NCBI RefSeq assembly: GCF_034702125.1
Contig: NC_085862.1
Span: 12,121,516-12,185,515, forward strand
Direction of reading: 5' to 3'
DNA: 64,000 bases
DNA from: Engraulis encrasicolus
Taxonomy: Eukaryota > Chordata > Actinopteri > Clupeiformes > Engraulidae
The position numbers were made by a program, and so were the translations under genes. This document shows positions 21,501 through 34,469 of the stretch, piece after piece. The notes under the pieces were generated by a model, which was given only the letters and a program-made list of their open reading frames with translations, had not been told where the DNA came from and did no database searches. Position 1 is the stretch's first letter. The number at the start of each line of letters is the position of its first letter.

Positions 21501-21905
21501 TAAATAACAGCCGTGTTGGTACCTCCCACCCCATGACGGCAAGTCCTTGTTGATATACGTAGGTACTCAGCAGTCGTTGATTGACAAAATTTGGTCCCGA
21601 ACGCGCCCACTGTGTGAACATGAATGCACCACGTCAGAGCAAGAACTTACTGTTGCTCAAGAAATAGCCAGCAGAGCAGGAAGAGCAAGAATATGTGTGT
21701 GTGTATGTGTGTGTACGTGTGTATACGTGTGTGTGTGTGTGTGTGACTGTGCATGTGTATTGAAAACGACAAGCAGATTAGTAAGGTGACACTGAGTGTG
21801 GGTGGGGTTGCCTCAAACAAATGAGGATGAACTACACACAGTTCACTTTTCAAGTTCAGCCATGGATAACCATGCTGAATAAAATTAGTCACTCACTCAC
21901 CTTTC

Positions 21906-22171
21906 GGTAACACTTCACTTGACGCCAGTGTCATAAGCATGTCATTACAGTGACATAATTTCATGGTGCAGTCTTAGATAAGTCATAAACATTATGGCCA
22001 TGTCATAAACATTTTATGACTGTTGGCCTTAAGTGACATACCGGTTATGGCAAAGACAACAATATTTATGACATGAACATAATGCTTATGACAGATGCAT
22101 AACTGTGCCATGACACTATTATGACACTGTAATGACATGCTTATGACACTGGCGTCAAGTAAAGTGTTACC
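21906..22171. mobile_element. hAT-like MITE, uninterrupted right-arm copy
   Basis: 266 bp with ends GGTAACACTTCACTTGACG and CAAGTAAAGTGTTACC, and 8-bp duplication CACCTTTC (21898-21905, 22172-22179), the complement of GAAAGGTG in the left arm. It shows the empty site for the 1.67-kb transposon. Confidence 0.93.
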
Positions 22172-22794
22172 CACCTTTCCTGTAACTTGAGGTGTTACTC
22201 TTCACTTGCATGACCAACTCCCAAACCATTGTGCGACAGTTGCCCATATATAGTGCCCATGTCAGGGGACAAAGGGGTCAGCTGTCCCGGACCCCCAGGG
22301 AGATGGGTCGGGGGTTCCAGAAATAGGTCCTCATTACATTGTATGCATTCAGAAAAGGGGCCCTTTTTAGATGGTTTTGTCCAGGGCCCAGTGAAAGCTG
22401 TCATCGGCCCTGGTTGCGCCACACTGCTACCACTAAAACATGTGCACTGCAATACAGTAAAACAGCAGTACACACACTACACATGGACTACATCTACTGT
22501 ATACAAGCCTAAACAATCATAGATGGAGTGAAAACTTCAAATGTCAGAAGGGCTAATCCATTATTGTGTCAGGCTTTAAGGGATACGTGAACGTGGATGT
22601 GTGTGTATGGACAAGGATTTGAAGGACTTGTTCTGTATGAGCAGATGTGTGTGTATGGACAAGGATTTGAAGGACTTGTTCTGGACTAGAGCTATTGTGA
22701 GCAAGTGTGCCTTCCGCATGGCCTTGGCCGTTTGAGCCAAGGCTGAAGCTGGGGCTGAGGCACTGCACTTTTTAAAAAAAGATTTTTGTGTTTT

Positions 22795-22945
22795 TTTTTA
22801 CTTTATTTTATCACAGTACAGTGAAAATGGTGACAGGAAGTGAGTGGGGAGAGAGACGGGGAAAGACCGGCAAAGGACCCGGACCAGGAATTGTACCCAG
22901 GTCGGCCCCATAGTGGACGAGAGCCCTACTGTTAGGCCACGGCAG
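22795..22945 (-). mobile_element. tRNA-like SINE (right-arm copy of 10557)
   Basis: Reverse complement of the left-arm SINE: GGTGACAGGAAGTGAGTGGG through CCACGGCAGGGC. Confidence 0.75.
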
Positions 22946-22953
22946 GGCTGAGG

Positions 22954-23134
22954 CAGTGGTGAAGTCTACTTTTTATGGTGGGAATACTGTATATTTGAGC
23001 ATTTTTTGAAGTGGGTATACCGTATTTGTGCTATTCAAAACAATGGATCAATCTATTTTGGGTATACTGAAATCCCTGAAATTTAGAAGTGGGTATACTC
23101 CGTATACCCGCGTTCTACGTAGACTACACCACTG
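22954..23134. mobile_element. hAT-type MITE (right-arm copy of 10355)
   Basis: Ends CAGTGGTGAAGTCTA and AGACTACACCACTG; flanks GGCTGAGG and GGCTGAGT (7 of 8). Confidence 0.92.
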
Positions 23135-23139
23135 GGCTG

Positions 23140-23245
23140 AGTCACTGCACTTTTATGCAGAGTACCAAGCGGGTTTGATTCCTGCCCGAGATCATTTCCC
23201 AATCCTCCCCTGTCTCTCTCTCCCACTTGTTTCCTATAATGAAAT
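23140..23245 (+). mobile_element. tRNA-like SINE fragment (right-arm copy of 10258)
   Basis: GTTTGATTCCTGCCCGAG, then TCATTTCCCAATCCTCCCC and TGTCTCTCTCTCCCACTTG, on the plus strand. Confidence 0.7.
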
Positions 23246-23434
23246 ATGATAATTAACTTCATGGCATTCGAATAGCAGAAAAATAATGCAGTTTAAGGCA
23301 TTACCATCTCGGTGTGCAGTCTTTTTCTGCTATCCGAATACCGTGTCATTATTTGGACAGACCATTAACAACCGGGACAGTCAGGTCAAACCAGGACAGG
23401 TGGCAACACTAGTAGTGAGAACACTGTACATAAT

Positions 23435-23575
23435 GAGAGAAGAGGAAGAGGAGGAGGAAGAAGAGGAGGAGAAGGAGTAGGAGGAGGAGGAGGAAGAGGA
23501 GGATGATGAAGAAGAGGAGGAGGAGGAGGAAGAGAAGGAGGACGAGGAATAGGACGAGGAGGAGGGGGAACACTC
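23435..23575. repeat. Polypurine (GGA/GAA)n tract
   Basis: Right-arm complement of the polypyrimidine tract at 9913-10060, slightly shorter. Confidence 0.95.
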
Positions 23576-23903
23576 TAGGATACATAATAGGCGTGGAGGA
23601 AAGGGAAACATCATTACATTACATTACATTGCATTTGGCAGACGCTTTATAACCAAAGCGACTTTCTAAAGAGGACATAATCAAGCCAACATCACAAGCA
23701 AATACAAAGTGCACAGGAGTTATACAGAACAACAAGTGCAGTTGCAAAGAGGGGTTAGTTTTTTTTAAAGTTTTTGTTTTGTTTTTTAAGAGTAAATAAC
23801 AAGTACACACACACACAAACACACATACACAAACTAAACTAAACTAAACACCATGTCAGGAGTCTGCCCTGGGGCAAGGCCAGCTCAAGCATTAGTCTAG
23901 TAG

Positions 23904-24430
23904 TGTAAATATGGAGATTATTGAATGACTCAGATTACACTGTTGATGCTATCTCAAGGAGAGTTTGGGCCTGTTTGTGCTAACTCTCCCCCCACTGAAG
24001 ATGTGGCACCCCCGAAGTGCCACTGGCCCTAGCAAGACAAAGGACACTTTTGGGGTGGGGGGTTGCCGTATATAAGCTCACCTCAGAAATTCCTCTGGGA
24101 GTCTCTTTCCATCTCTAAAGGGGCTCCAACCTCTGTCTTTCTCTCCCTCTCTCCCTCTCTCTTTCTCTCTCTCTGTCTATCTATCATGGGTAAACTGTAT
24201 TTGATTTCACTGTATCCTATGTAACCTACAGTAGCCCTGAGTTAAATGTAATGTTACCTTGCAGTTGATAATTAAATTGTCATTCATTCATTTGCATCTC
24301 CTCATCTGTAATATGCCATTTGCCTTTCCTGTGTCTTAAGTTAAGTTAACACTGCTTCTGTTTCAAATGCCCACTCCTTTCCGTCGTTGGTTAGGAATAA
24401 AGTGGAGGGAAAAGTTATTATACTTTTACA
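23904..24430. mobile_element. Solo LTR, right arm only
   Basis: A 527-bp insertion beginning TGTAAATATGGAG and ending ACTTTTACA (TG...CA, with a short inverted TGTAAA/TTTACA), flanked by GTAG on both sides (23900-23903, 24431-24434). Inside are a TATA-like GTATATAAGCTC near 24067, a CT-rich tract, and a polyadenylation-like GGAATAAAGTGG near 24392. The left arm lacks it. This fits a long terminal repeat left after LTR-LTR recombination; the parent family is not known. Confidence 0.82.
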
Positions 24431-24545
24431 GTAGCTCCTCTCGAAAGAGGAAGGTCTTTAGTTGTTTCTTGAAGGCTGCAAGAGATGGGCTTAGTCCTGC
24501 TGCGTGGCCTGGACCAGTCGTTGTGTAGAATATTGTGTCAGCACA
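24431..24545 (-). pseudogene. LINE ORF2 remnant (right-arm copy, internally deleted)
   Basis: Reverse complement of the two ends of the 8983-9500 LINE fragment: the LAAFKKQLKTFLFREELL end is joined to TGGTCCAGGCCACG-side sequence with ~380 bases lost. Confidence 0.75.
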
Positions 24546-24820
24546 GGTCTGATATTCCGTACGTTGGAAACGACACATGGGCCCGTGGGTGTGAGGGGGT
24601 AAAGGTCTATTCACCAAGTGTAAAAAGTAAATCCAGATCCACTGGCAATGTCAACAGCTAGCCAATTAGTAATCTGTGTGTGCGGGTGTGTCTGAGTAAT
24701 GATATTGACTGTGTGCTATATTTGAGTTGTTGGCTAAAAGCCAGGCTACACATCGTAACTGTAAATGTTTAAACTACGACTCCAGGAAGCAAAAGTTTCC
24801 CAGCACAGCATAGCCAGAAA

Positions 24821-24986
24821 CTTACAAGTGTTTTACAGGGTATTGGTTACAGACCCTGGAGCAATGTGGGGTTAGGTGCCTTGCTCAAGGGCACATAAGC
24901 AATGGTGGGAAGAAGGGATTGGTAAGGGAGGGGGGATTGAACCTGCAACGCTCTACAGTCCACATACACCACGGCTGCCCCCAGGC
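24821..24986 (-). mobile_element. tRNA-derived SINE (right-arm copy of 8290)
   Basis: Reverse complement of the left-arm SINE with GGGATTGAACCTGCAACGC (B-box side) and GTGCCTTGCTCAAGGGCAC. Confidence 0.8.
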
Positions 24987-25244
24987 TTAAATCAATGAAG
25001 TTTCCCCCGTTGTCCGCTCAGGCACTTTTGGGGCACTTTTCCACATTCAACATCCTGATTTCAAATGTAATAATGACCTTTGAATTGTGCTTTTTTGCGA
25101 GATTGAATTGAATTAAACTTCTATCGTCAATGATGTCTTGCCTCACATCACGAAGCCAGGCAGAAGGTGAGGAAGGGAGATTAGACAATGAGATGGACAC
25201 ATAGAGTGCAGTACAGGGGACTCGTTTCACTACTATGTGGCTAC

Positions 25245-25420
25245 CAGGGCTCTAAATGACCCTTTTTCATCACCAGTCAAAATGGCTAGTATCTGTTAAT
25301 CTTACTAGCCAAACACACACTGTCTAATGGGCCAAAATGGCTCGTAAGTGTCTTTTCTACCAGCCGAACTGAAATTTAACCAGCATTTAGCCGGTTGGCT
25401 AGTGTTAATTTAGAGCCCTG
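25245..25420. mobile_element. 176-bp hAT-type MITE, right arm only
   Basis: Ends CAGGGCTCTAAAT and ATTTAGAGCCCTG, with perfect 8-bp duplication GTGGCTAC (25237-25244, 25421-25428). The left arm near 8030 has a single GTAGCCAC. Confidence 0.95.
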
Positions 25421-25637
25421 GTGGCTACTATTAAAAATTATCATTATTTTTTATCATTACAAGGATAGCCCCTTGAGATGTGCCATCTCATTTTCGATGG
25501 GGTAGAATGTTGTGACATGCTATTTTGTTTTAGTGACTGCTGACTGCAGAGAGTAAAAGGTAGTTTTGTATGTATGATATTATGTATAATAGGCCTATAT
25601 ACCGGTATACTGTATATCATTATGTATGTATAGTATA

Positions 25638-25644
25638 TATATAG

Positions 25645-25728
<84 letters not shown>
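25638..25728. repeat. (TA)n microsatellite
   Basis: Two TA runs separated by GTATATGTA; expanded only in the right arm (compare 7800-7850). Confidence 0.97.
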
Positions 25729-25730
<2 letters not shown>

Positions 25731-26540
25731 TTATCATTCAATCTATGGGTCCAGTTAGCTGCAAGCCGGACCCATATTATCCAATGATATATGCTAGCTT
25801 GGAGGTAACATTAGTGCTGTCAGACTAGAGAATGAATAGAAGTGCTGGAGAATGGAAACTCAATCATTTCACTCAAAGGAAGGTGTAGAATGAGCTTGTT
25901 CCCAGAAATGGTACAGTATCCCTTTAAGAACTTTTGTCCGTTTCCCGTTTACGCACCAGGTGAGAGCGCAGAAGGGCATGACATCACAGAAGGGCGTGGC
26001 CTTACTCCTTTGTTAGAGCTTGTGTGTCTTGTTTCATGTTGGTCGTAGAATTGAGTGTCATACAAAGGAACATGTCTATTGTGGGATTCTGAACCATGTC
26101 TCAAACATATAGCTTATGCATACTCCAAATATCTCTGAAACTTTTTCTGGACATTGCAGCTATGAAAAGGAGTCTTTCGTATGTAGGCTATTAGACCAAA
26201 GAGATGATTCAACTGATGCTTGAACCTTTGTACAACCATATAATAAGGACATATTTAAAAACGGCATTGATTTCTACACATTCTTATCATGTGTCTAGGA
26301 CCTGTGCCAAGATATCAACAATATATGGAGCAATAATAGAGGAAATGCGACTTGGATGCCCTCACTCTGTGTTTAATTGGCTATTGCAGGGGTGTAATAT
26401 TTATTTATAAAATAAATTATATTTTAATATTATAAATGTTTATATTATAAATATTTTAGGTCTGCTGACCATAGCCTGCCCCAAGACACAAAATATATAA
26501 ACTAGAGTTTGAAAAATAAAACAGAAATGGAAATTGTAAT

Positions 26541-27507
26541 ATTATGCAGCCTTTTATCCTTAAAATTAGTATTAAATGACAAGAAAAACAAATATATGAC
26601 CTTTGCAAGGAGCCGAAGGAATATCCCTATTCCACCTCTTCTCACCTTGCAGGGCAGCTCCATCGATCTGGTTTCCTCTTATAAGTACTTAGGCTTTGTG
26701 TTAGAGGAGGACTTGTCTTTTAAGCTTCATGTTAAGCAATTGGTGTCAAAGCTAAAATTAAAGTTGGGGTTTTATTGCAGAAATAGTGCTTGTTTCTCAC
26801 AGTCTGCAAGAAGGAAGTTGGTAGAAGCTACATATTTGCCTGTTTTAGATTATGGGGACATTTTTTACAGAAATACCACCAATCGCTTGATTCTACTTAT
26901 CACTCTGCATTAAGATTCATAACTAGAAGAAAGCATTCTACACACCATTGTATGCTGTATGACCTAGTAGGCTGGCCATCACTAGATATTAGACGGCATA
27001 AACACTGGCTTTTATTTGTATACAAGGCAGTTGGCCAGTTCCCCTTGTATATACAGAGCCTTTTATCTTTTAGCAATCAAGGATATACGCTCAAGTAGCT
27101 ACATTGTTTTAAATGTCCCCATAATAAAAACAGAATTTGGTTAAACAGCTTTTATTCATTGTGCCCCAACTCACTGGAATGAGCTTCAGAAATCTCTTAA
27201 GCTTGCTGTTTTTATGTCTATAGCTGAGTTTAAAGCCTATCTTAATGACACTTTTAAATCTGTCTGCACTTGCTTTTAATCTTGTAATCTCCTTTTAATC
27301 TTGTTTTATGTTTATTATTTTATGGTTTTTATTGTGTAATTTTATCTCTTCATCCATATTGATTTGTTCTGTTTTGTCTGTGTCCTGTCTGCAAATGTAA
27401 TTTTGATGTGTGTTGCCACCTTGGCCAGGTCTCACTTGTAAAAGAGAATTTTATTCTCAATGTGATTTTATTTCCCTGGTTAAATAAAGGTAAAATAAAA
27501 AATAAAA
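26541..27507 (+). mobile_element. 5'-truncated LINE with damaged ORF2 C-terminus, right arm only
   Basis: The insertion interrupts sequence that is continuous in the left arm near 7000-7015. It starts inside ORF2 (LKLVLNDKKNKYMTFA), passes SSYKYLGFVLEEDLSFK and LVEATYLPVLDYGDIFYRN, then after a frameshift YHSALRFITRRKHSTHHC and WPSLDIRRHKHWLLF. The 3' UTR ends TCCCTGGTTAAATAAAGG with an A-rich (TAAAA)n tail. It is the same LINE family as 39480-40592. Frameshifts and stops make it non-functional. Confidence 0.85.
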
Positions 27508-27529
27508 TAATCTTGAGTAGGCTATCTTA

Positions 27530-27715
27530 TGGATCCTCTCAGGGTCATAAATGACCCCACAGATGTGTTGATCAGATGGGCCAATCCTCACAAAATTCAT
27601 TCACAACATGCACAACATATGTATTGACAAACTCCTAAAAGGACAAGTTTTCCTAATGAAAATTGCAGAAATGGTGTGCAAAAATATGTGCCTGGTCGCT
27701 TTAGGGTTAAAACTC
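27530..27715. mobile_element. Possible piggyBac-like MITE fragment (right-arm copy of 6791)
   Basis: Reverse complement of 6791-6990, ending GGTCGCTTTAGGGTTAA. Confidence 0.35.
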
Positions 27716-28270
27716 GTGCATGTAAAGGAAAGTTAACATTGTGACCAGATAATTCATCTGGTCATAATGTTGTTCCAAACTTGTTCGCATATACAGAATA
27801 CGTGTGTTTGGTTGGGTGATGATCATGTACTATGTAACAAGTTGAAGGTAAAAGTTTGCACATCCAAGCGTCTGACCTGGGAGCAGGACCAATAAATAGC
27901 CAGATAAAAAACAGAGAAAAGTCTGTACAACCAGGATTTCATGCTCCCAATCATTTTGTTATTTTTTCCGTGACGTGTCGGGTAGAACCCTTCTTCAGAC
28001 ATGAACTATGTAGCATGTACTATATAATCATATCATGCTTTGGTGCGCGTCGTCAGCTCCCTGCAGCCCTCATTTTGAAACCTGTCCGTCCTGTCCAACA
28101 AGACATACCTGGGGGCACAATACGGTGTCTTTAACCAACTGGGCTCAAATGCTATACCCACAGCCATCTAACCTTTTGTCAATAAAACCTGAAAAACCAG
28201 GACAGTGATGATGACAGTAACACTGATCCTCCTCTCTGTCAGCTGTGGCTCCCAGCTCACCAGATAACTC

Positions 28271-28423
<153 letters not shown>

Positions 28424-28870
28424 CTCACCTGATAACTCACTACACACTCCCACCCGGATCACTTTACGCACAAGGAACAAGGATATACCCATCAAGGATA
28501 CCCACCCACCCCCCACCCCCCAGGTCACACACACACGCACACGCACACACACACACGCACGCACACACACACACCCTTAAAAGAGATTGGTTAAAAAAGT
28601 GACTAATCTCGTTGGTTGAGGCAATATTGGTCAAATTAACTGTGACATTGGTAACTATTAAACAAACAAATTGGTTATCTAACAACTAATATCATTGGTT
28701 AAGAACAAATTGGTTGATTTAACAAAGATATTGGTTAACTTTAATAACAGATTGGTTGAAAAATGACTAATATCATTGGTTAAGCAAATGTTAACTAAGA
28801 GATTGGTAACTGACGCAGGTCTGACGCTCAACGTCAAGTACGTAACTCTGCTTCTCAATTTTCTGACAAA

Positions 28871-28934
28871 GCCGCCATCTTGGTGCTGCAGGAAAGCCGT
28901 TTGAGATATTGGTGGAATTCAAACACTTTGTGAG
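28871..28934 (+). promoter_or_regulatory. Possible promoter / first exon with YY1-like motif
   Basis: GCCGCCATCTTGG at 28871-28883 is the YY1 motif in the initiator-proximal orientation known from TATA-less vertebrate promoters. A donor-like TGAG|GTAAGT follows at 28934. Together they suggest a non-coding first exon for the exon-like segments at 32.6-35.5 kb. Inference only. Confidence 0.35.
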
Positions 28935-29139
28935 GTAAGTTCGTTTATTTTCAATGTTTCGTTAATAATTTCAAGACAATGCCAAATATACAGTTAATAA
29001 CGAAACGGTTTCTTGTTCAGGATGGTAATTTGCAATGAATTTGTCTTCAGACCATACCTCCGCTAACAGGCCACTATTATAACTACCGGTATGCTAACTT
29101 AGCCCTAGGTTGTTTTCACAACTTTGTTGGAAAGTTTGT

Positions 29140-29549
29140 GTTTTGTTAGAAACAAACTCTACGAAATGTACAATATAGATTTGCTCCGAAAGAGCTATAA
29201 AACTTGTCCAGTGGTGCCAAAACACCCATGTCAGAGTCAAGACCTAGCTAAATGTCCGCTAGCAACATAGCTATCAGTGGTTTCTGGAGGAGGGCCGAAG
29301 GGAGTGCTTCCCCGCCGGCCAGAGATTGTTTGCGCCGGCCTCTTCACCTGAAAGAGCTAGCGCTGCATGATGAGGTGGTTCGCTAGCAACAATTAGCTAT
29401 AGTCTAACGGTTAAATCATGTTGCCTTTGTTGAGGGATGTTTGAAATAGCCCGACGTAGTCATAACTGAATATTGATTTCTTGTTAGAAACGAACACATT
29501 TTGGATATAATTTTGTTCTGAAGTTACAACATGCCAAGTTAGTGTTGTA
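29140..29549. repeat. ~250-bp tandem repeat units, first part
   Basis: Units carry TTGTTAGAAACGAAC, TTGCTCTGAAG-like and AGCTAAATGTCCGCTAGCAA motifs. The series is interrupted by the hAT at 29550 and resumes at 31555-31920, about four units in all. Confidence 0.7.
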
Positions 29550-30094
29550 CAGTGTTTCCCCCAGAAAATTGGTTAGTCAAGGTGGTGAGGCTTCGAGTCT
29601 GTCCCTGGGGGGCGGCGTGGCGGGGGGGGGCGCCACTCGCGATGTCACGTTGGCGGGGTTTGATGTCACGCACGGCACGAATACTGTTTCGGGGGTTTGG
29701 GGGGGGGGGGTTGAATAATAACAAAGCTGTGTAGAACTGGAAAATATGTATTTATTGACCTGCCATATCAAAACTATTTACAGAAGCTGAAAAGAAAAAT
29801 GTAACAAAAAGTGCAGTGCAGGTTGTTTACATTGACGAAAAAGAGAAACCAAATGGAGTGCAAAATTGACTGGCTACCTATGACTACCTATGGCACATTT
29901 TGCAAGTCTTGTCCTTGCAGGCCGTCCTTCTCGGTTTTTCAAAAAAGAGTTCCAGTGCCCTGTTGTAATTAAACCAGAGACGTTCTTAATGCAAAATTTG
30001 ATTAAACTGCCCTACTGGTGGCCCATTTATGCTAATTCTTGGGTTGCTGCTGACGTCATAGTGCTGCCCCCTGGTGGTGATCTACCGCTGCTGG

Positions 30095-31187
30095 TGGACA
30101 ACCTGGGCTTGGAGCCATTGAAACCCATTCAAAACTTCATTTTTTCGATCTGACACAGAATATTTTTAATTATACTTAAAGACACACCATTGGACTTGTT
30201 TAAAAGCTGAGAACCTCAGCTTTCCATAACTGAAAGCGGTATTTTCCTAGCATCTACCAATCCGAAGGTAGCCCACTTTAAGTGCGGAATTACTTTTCTA
30301 AAGATAGCGTTTTGTTTCCTTGGAAACGGACGCGGTTTATGTGTTACGCATGCGCTATTTGACTCGGTTTTGCACTATTATGGATGAATTTCTAATCTTG
30401 ACATGTTAATGGACAATCTATGCGAATTTCATAATGTGTTTTTATGTGATATGGGAGTAAATGTGTTTACATCCCGTCTGGGATTTGTTAAACTAGCTGG
30501 CCCGCTAGTTAGCTAGCAAGTGCTAGGTCTCTACACTACATCATGTCAAAAGTGGAAAGATTTGCCGACACTCAAGGCTGTGGATATAATGAACTGGTTC
30601 TGTGAATGTTCTCAGAATGTTTTGCTTTGACAAATTGCTGATATTATAGCATTACATCCAAATCCTGGTGTTTCTTTGTTTATGCTTGGGCCATTGAGAC
30701 AGATCGATTCTAATATCTATTACCAGAGAGAGTTTATTTCTGCTATTACTTACTTGCTAGCTAACTAGCGAACTAGCTAACAAATCCCAGACGGGCGTAC
30801 TGTTAACACATTTTACTCCCATGTTACATAAAAACGCATTTTGAAACTCGCACAGATTGTCCATTAGAATGTCAAGATTAGAAATTCATCCATAGCTATT
30901 AATAATGCAAACCCGAGTCAAATAGCGTATGCGTAACACATAAACCGCGTCCGTTTCCAAGGAAACAAAACGCTATCTTTAGAAAAGTAATTCTGCACTT
31001 AAAGTAGGCTACCTTCGGATTGGTAGATGCTAGGAAAATACCGTTTTCAGGTATGGAAAGCTGAGGTTCTCAGCTTTTAAACAAGACCCATGGTGTGTCT
31101 TAAGGTCTAATTAAAAATATTCTGTCGAACATCGAACAAATGTACTTTTGAATGGGTTTCAATGGCTCCAAGCCAGGGTTGTCCACC
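30095..31187. repeat. 1.1-kb foldback: ~430-bp inverted arms
   Basis: Arms 30095-30521 and 30749-31187 are near-perfect inverted repeats (for example GGAGCCATTGAAACCCATTC and GAATGGGTTTCAATGGCTCC), separated by ~230 bp. Each arm contains a CCTTGGAAACGGACGCGG block and GCTAGTTAGCTAGC-type palindromes. Transcribed, it would form a long double-stranded hairpin. Confidence 0.9.
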
Positions 31188-31399
31188 ATTTCAAATTCGC
31201 GCGCTCCAGTGAAGGGGCATTCTGACGTAACTGCAACCCAAACAGAGAGATTTTAGAATATTTCTGACCCAAATTAAAATTGTTTCAAAATATGGCCTCG
31301 AGGATGGACACACATGGCGTAGTAATAAATCCGACCACTAGGTGTCACAATTTAGTCCAACCGATGTTGTCCTAGTGCCTGCGCTTGAACATGCATTAC

Positions 31400-31477
31400 A
31401 ACTTTTTTTTTTTTTTACAAGTTTTTTTTTTTTTTTTTGCCCTCGGACGCATTTTTTTTTTATTTATTTTATTTTTT
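31400..31477. repeat. T-rich tract
   Basis: Three poly-T runs separated by short sequence; low-complexity. Confidence 0.9.
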
Positions 31478-34194
31478 CAGGGAACGTAGCCAAGGCGGGG
31501 GTGGGGTTTAGTCAAGGCGGCCGCCTTGATAAGAAAGCGCTGGGGGAAAGCCTGTTGTAAGACTGTTGGCGCCAAAGTTAAGAGCTAGCTAAATGTCCGC
31601 TAGCAACATTAGAGCTAGCCAAACTGAATAATGAATCTCTTGTCCGCTAGCAACATTAGCTAGCTAAAGTCTTTTTTTTTGTTAGAAACGAACTCCCTTT
31701 GAGTATAATTATGCTCTGAAGATATCCAGTTAATGTACTTGAGCCAAAGTAAAACACAAATACCAGAGAGAAGAGCTAGCTAGAAGTTCGTTAGCAACAT
31801 CAGCTTATCTTTTAGCTGACTCAGAAGCTTGAAGTAGCCACAACTTATGCCTGATTTTTATTGTTAGAAACGAACTCATTTTGACTATACACTTGCTCTG
31901 AAGTATGTTTTAACACATGTGCCTTTCCCTGTTCGTTGTGTAAAGGAAGTGAGTAAGTAAACTGATTCTGAACTTGTTATTGTGCACACAGTGTGCTGTT
32001 TTGTCCCATTCTGTTACTGCCAACTCTGTGGGCTGTTCTCTCTGTGGAGAAACCACTGTCAGCCATCAGATCGTGTTCTTTTCAATAAATAGGCATTACC
32101 TATTTGACAGATTTCTCCTGAAATAATGAGCCCAGAAACACCCAGATGTGTAGGGTGCTTTTTTTTTTGCTTAATCAAAGATGCTTAATTTGTATGGTTA
32201 CTGCAATAAATATTTAGATTTCTTTGCCCATCCTTTTTGGATCTACTAGTAGGCCTAGTGATTTTAGAGGTCTTAACAAGTGGGCTATGCATCAGATTTC
32301 ATTTCAAGTGATGAGTAAAATATCCAGAAAGATATATAATCTGTTCTTTTTGCCCTCTAGCTTAGCACACTGAATTCTTTGAGCCATCTGGTGTCAATCA
32401 GTGTGGGAAAATGATCAATGAAAACAATTTAAGAAATGCATCTTATAGATGTTTCATATTGTAGGCCTATTCAGCCTATTGTGTCATGGTGGTGTTATCA
32501 TTTTTCAAACTTTATTTTTGTGTAATAATTAGGCATATTGATACATAATCATGTTCATGATTTGTGCTGTCTTGCTTTGCAGATGACAGAATATTGCTGA
32601 AGGATCCTACATAAGGCTGGCTGATTACACGGAGTGATTCCTCTGGTGTGGTGTACCTCAGAGAAATAAACACTGTTGCAAGAGGTGAGTTTAAGTTTAT
32701 AAAGTCACACAAAACCTATCCATGTATTTTTAAAAAGTCAAAGTTCTAACTTGCTCTGTATTTCATGCTGTCAATATGAGATGCATACTAATGTTGTGTG
32801 TTATTATTGCAGCTGAGAAGATGGCCAAGATATCCTTATTGCTGGATGGTAGCTCTGGTCGTAGTGGACCATATCTGCAAATGCTTCTGAACATTGACAG
32901 AATTTCTAAAGGTTAGCAACCATTCGTAAATTTACACCACATGTATGTGTGTTTCAAATGTCTTAACAGTTTGAAGCACACACTGTTAATCAGAGATGCG
33001 TCCTGTTCATGCCGTGTGTTATTTTGAGAGGATAGTTAAGGAATAATGGCAGCTGCCTGGTTACAGTACATTGATCCCCTTTGTAGCACCATGTCTAAAA
33101 ATGCTGAGAAAAATCAGTTTGTAAATGTAAGCATTTTTTTAATAACTCTGCACCAAATGTGTGTTTCAAATGTCTACTATCTAACAGTCTGAATAACACA
33201 CTCATACATGACATGACCAATATGTTATGTGCTCGGAGCGACAGTTTACAAACGCACCCTTAGTGCCTTCTGCTGTTAGGCCAATGACACTGAGCCCACC
33301 GTTTCATTGATTGGAGTATTTGGGTTACATTTTGTCAATTTGTTGTATTTTCCAGGATCGTTGAGGAGGACTCCTCTATGCGTGACATCTTAGATTAGAT
33401 TTAGATTTAATTTCAAGTGATGAGTAAAATATCCAGAAAGATAGATAATCTGCTCTTTTTGCCCTCCAGTTTAGCACACTGAATTCTTTGAGCCATCTGT
33501 TGTCAATCCGTCTGGGAAAATGATCAATGATATAAAACAAACAAACAAAAAAACATTTTACATGTATACAGACATGTATCTTTTAGATGTTTCATACTCT
33601 AGGCCTATTCATCATCATATTGTGTCGTGGTGGTGACGGTGTTATCATTTTTCATTATTTTCTTGTAATAATAAGGCCTATAAATGCATAATCATGTTCA
33701 TGTTTTGTGCTGTCATGCTTTGCAGATGACTGAGAATATTACTGAAGGATCCTACATGGAAGCTGTCTGATTACACTGAGTGATTCCTCTGGTGTGGTGT
33801 ACCTCAGAGAAAATAAACACTGTTGCAAGAGGTGAGTTTAAGTTCATGAATTCACACAAAACCAATCCATGTATTTTATAACAGTCAAAGTGCCAAACAT
33901 GCTATGTATTTCATGCTGTCAATATGAGATGCAAATTAATGTTGTGTGTTGTGTGTTAATGTTGTGTGCAGGTGAGAAGATATCCTTATTGCTGGATGGT
34001 TGCTCTCTGGTCGTACTTGAGCCCCCTGGACCATGTCTGCAAATGCTTCTGAACATTGACAGAATTTCTAAAGGTTAGCAACCATTCACAAATGTACACC
34101 ACATGTATGTGTGTTTCAAATGTCTTAACAGTTTGAACGACACACTGTTAATCAGAGATGCATCCTGTTCATCTTTTGTGTTATTTTGAGAGGA

Positions 34195-34300
34195 TAGGTC
34201 GCCAGCGACCCTATTCACTTGCTGAAAATGCTTAAACACATAAAACAACATTGCTATGACATTACATAGAGCCATAACGCTGCACTACAGGGTTAAGGAT
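34195..34300 (+). mobile_element. MITE related to 5095-5275
   Basis: AGGTCGCCAGCGACC at the start, then AACAACATTGCTATGACATT, ending near ACTACAGGGTTAA. Confidence 0.55.
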
Positions 34301-34469
34301 GGCAGCTGCCTGGTTACAGTACATTGATCCCCTTTGTAGCACCATGTCTAAAAATACTGGGGAAAAAAAACAGTTTCTAAATGTACCGGTAAGCAAATTT
34401 TAATAAATCTGCACCAAATGTGTGTTTCAAATGTCTACTATCTAACAGTCTGAATAACACACTCGTACA

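Larger units (their letters stand above)
29550..31554. mobile_element. ~2-kb hAT-like element nested in the 8.1-kb element
   Basis: Ends CAGTGTTTCCCCCAG at 29550 and CTGGGGGAAAGCCTG at 31554. TTGTA flanks both sides; a clean 8-bp duplication is not evident. No transposase is visible; the interior is mostly the hairpin at 30095-31187 plus G-rich and T-rich stretches. Confidence 0.65.

Noticed and set aside
21077..21621. Frames crossing the N gap
   Set aside because: They depend on unknown bases and have no recognised content.
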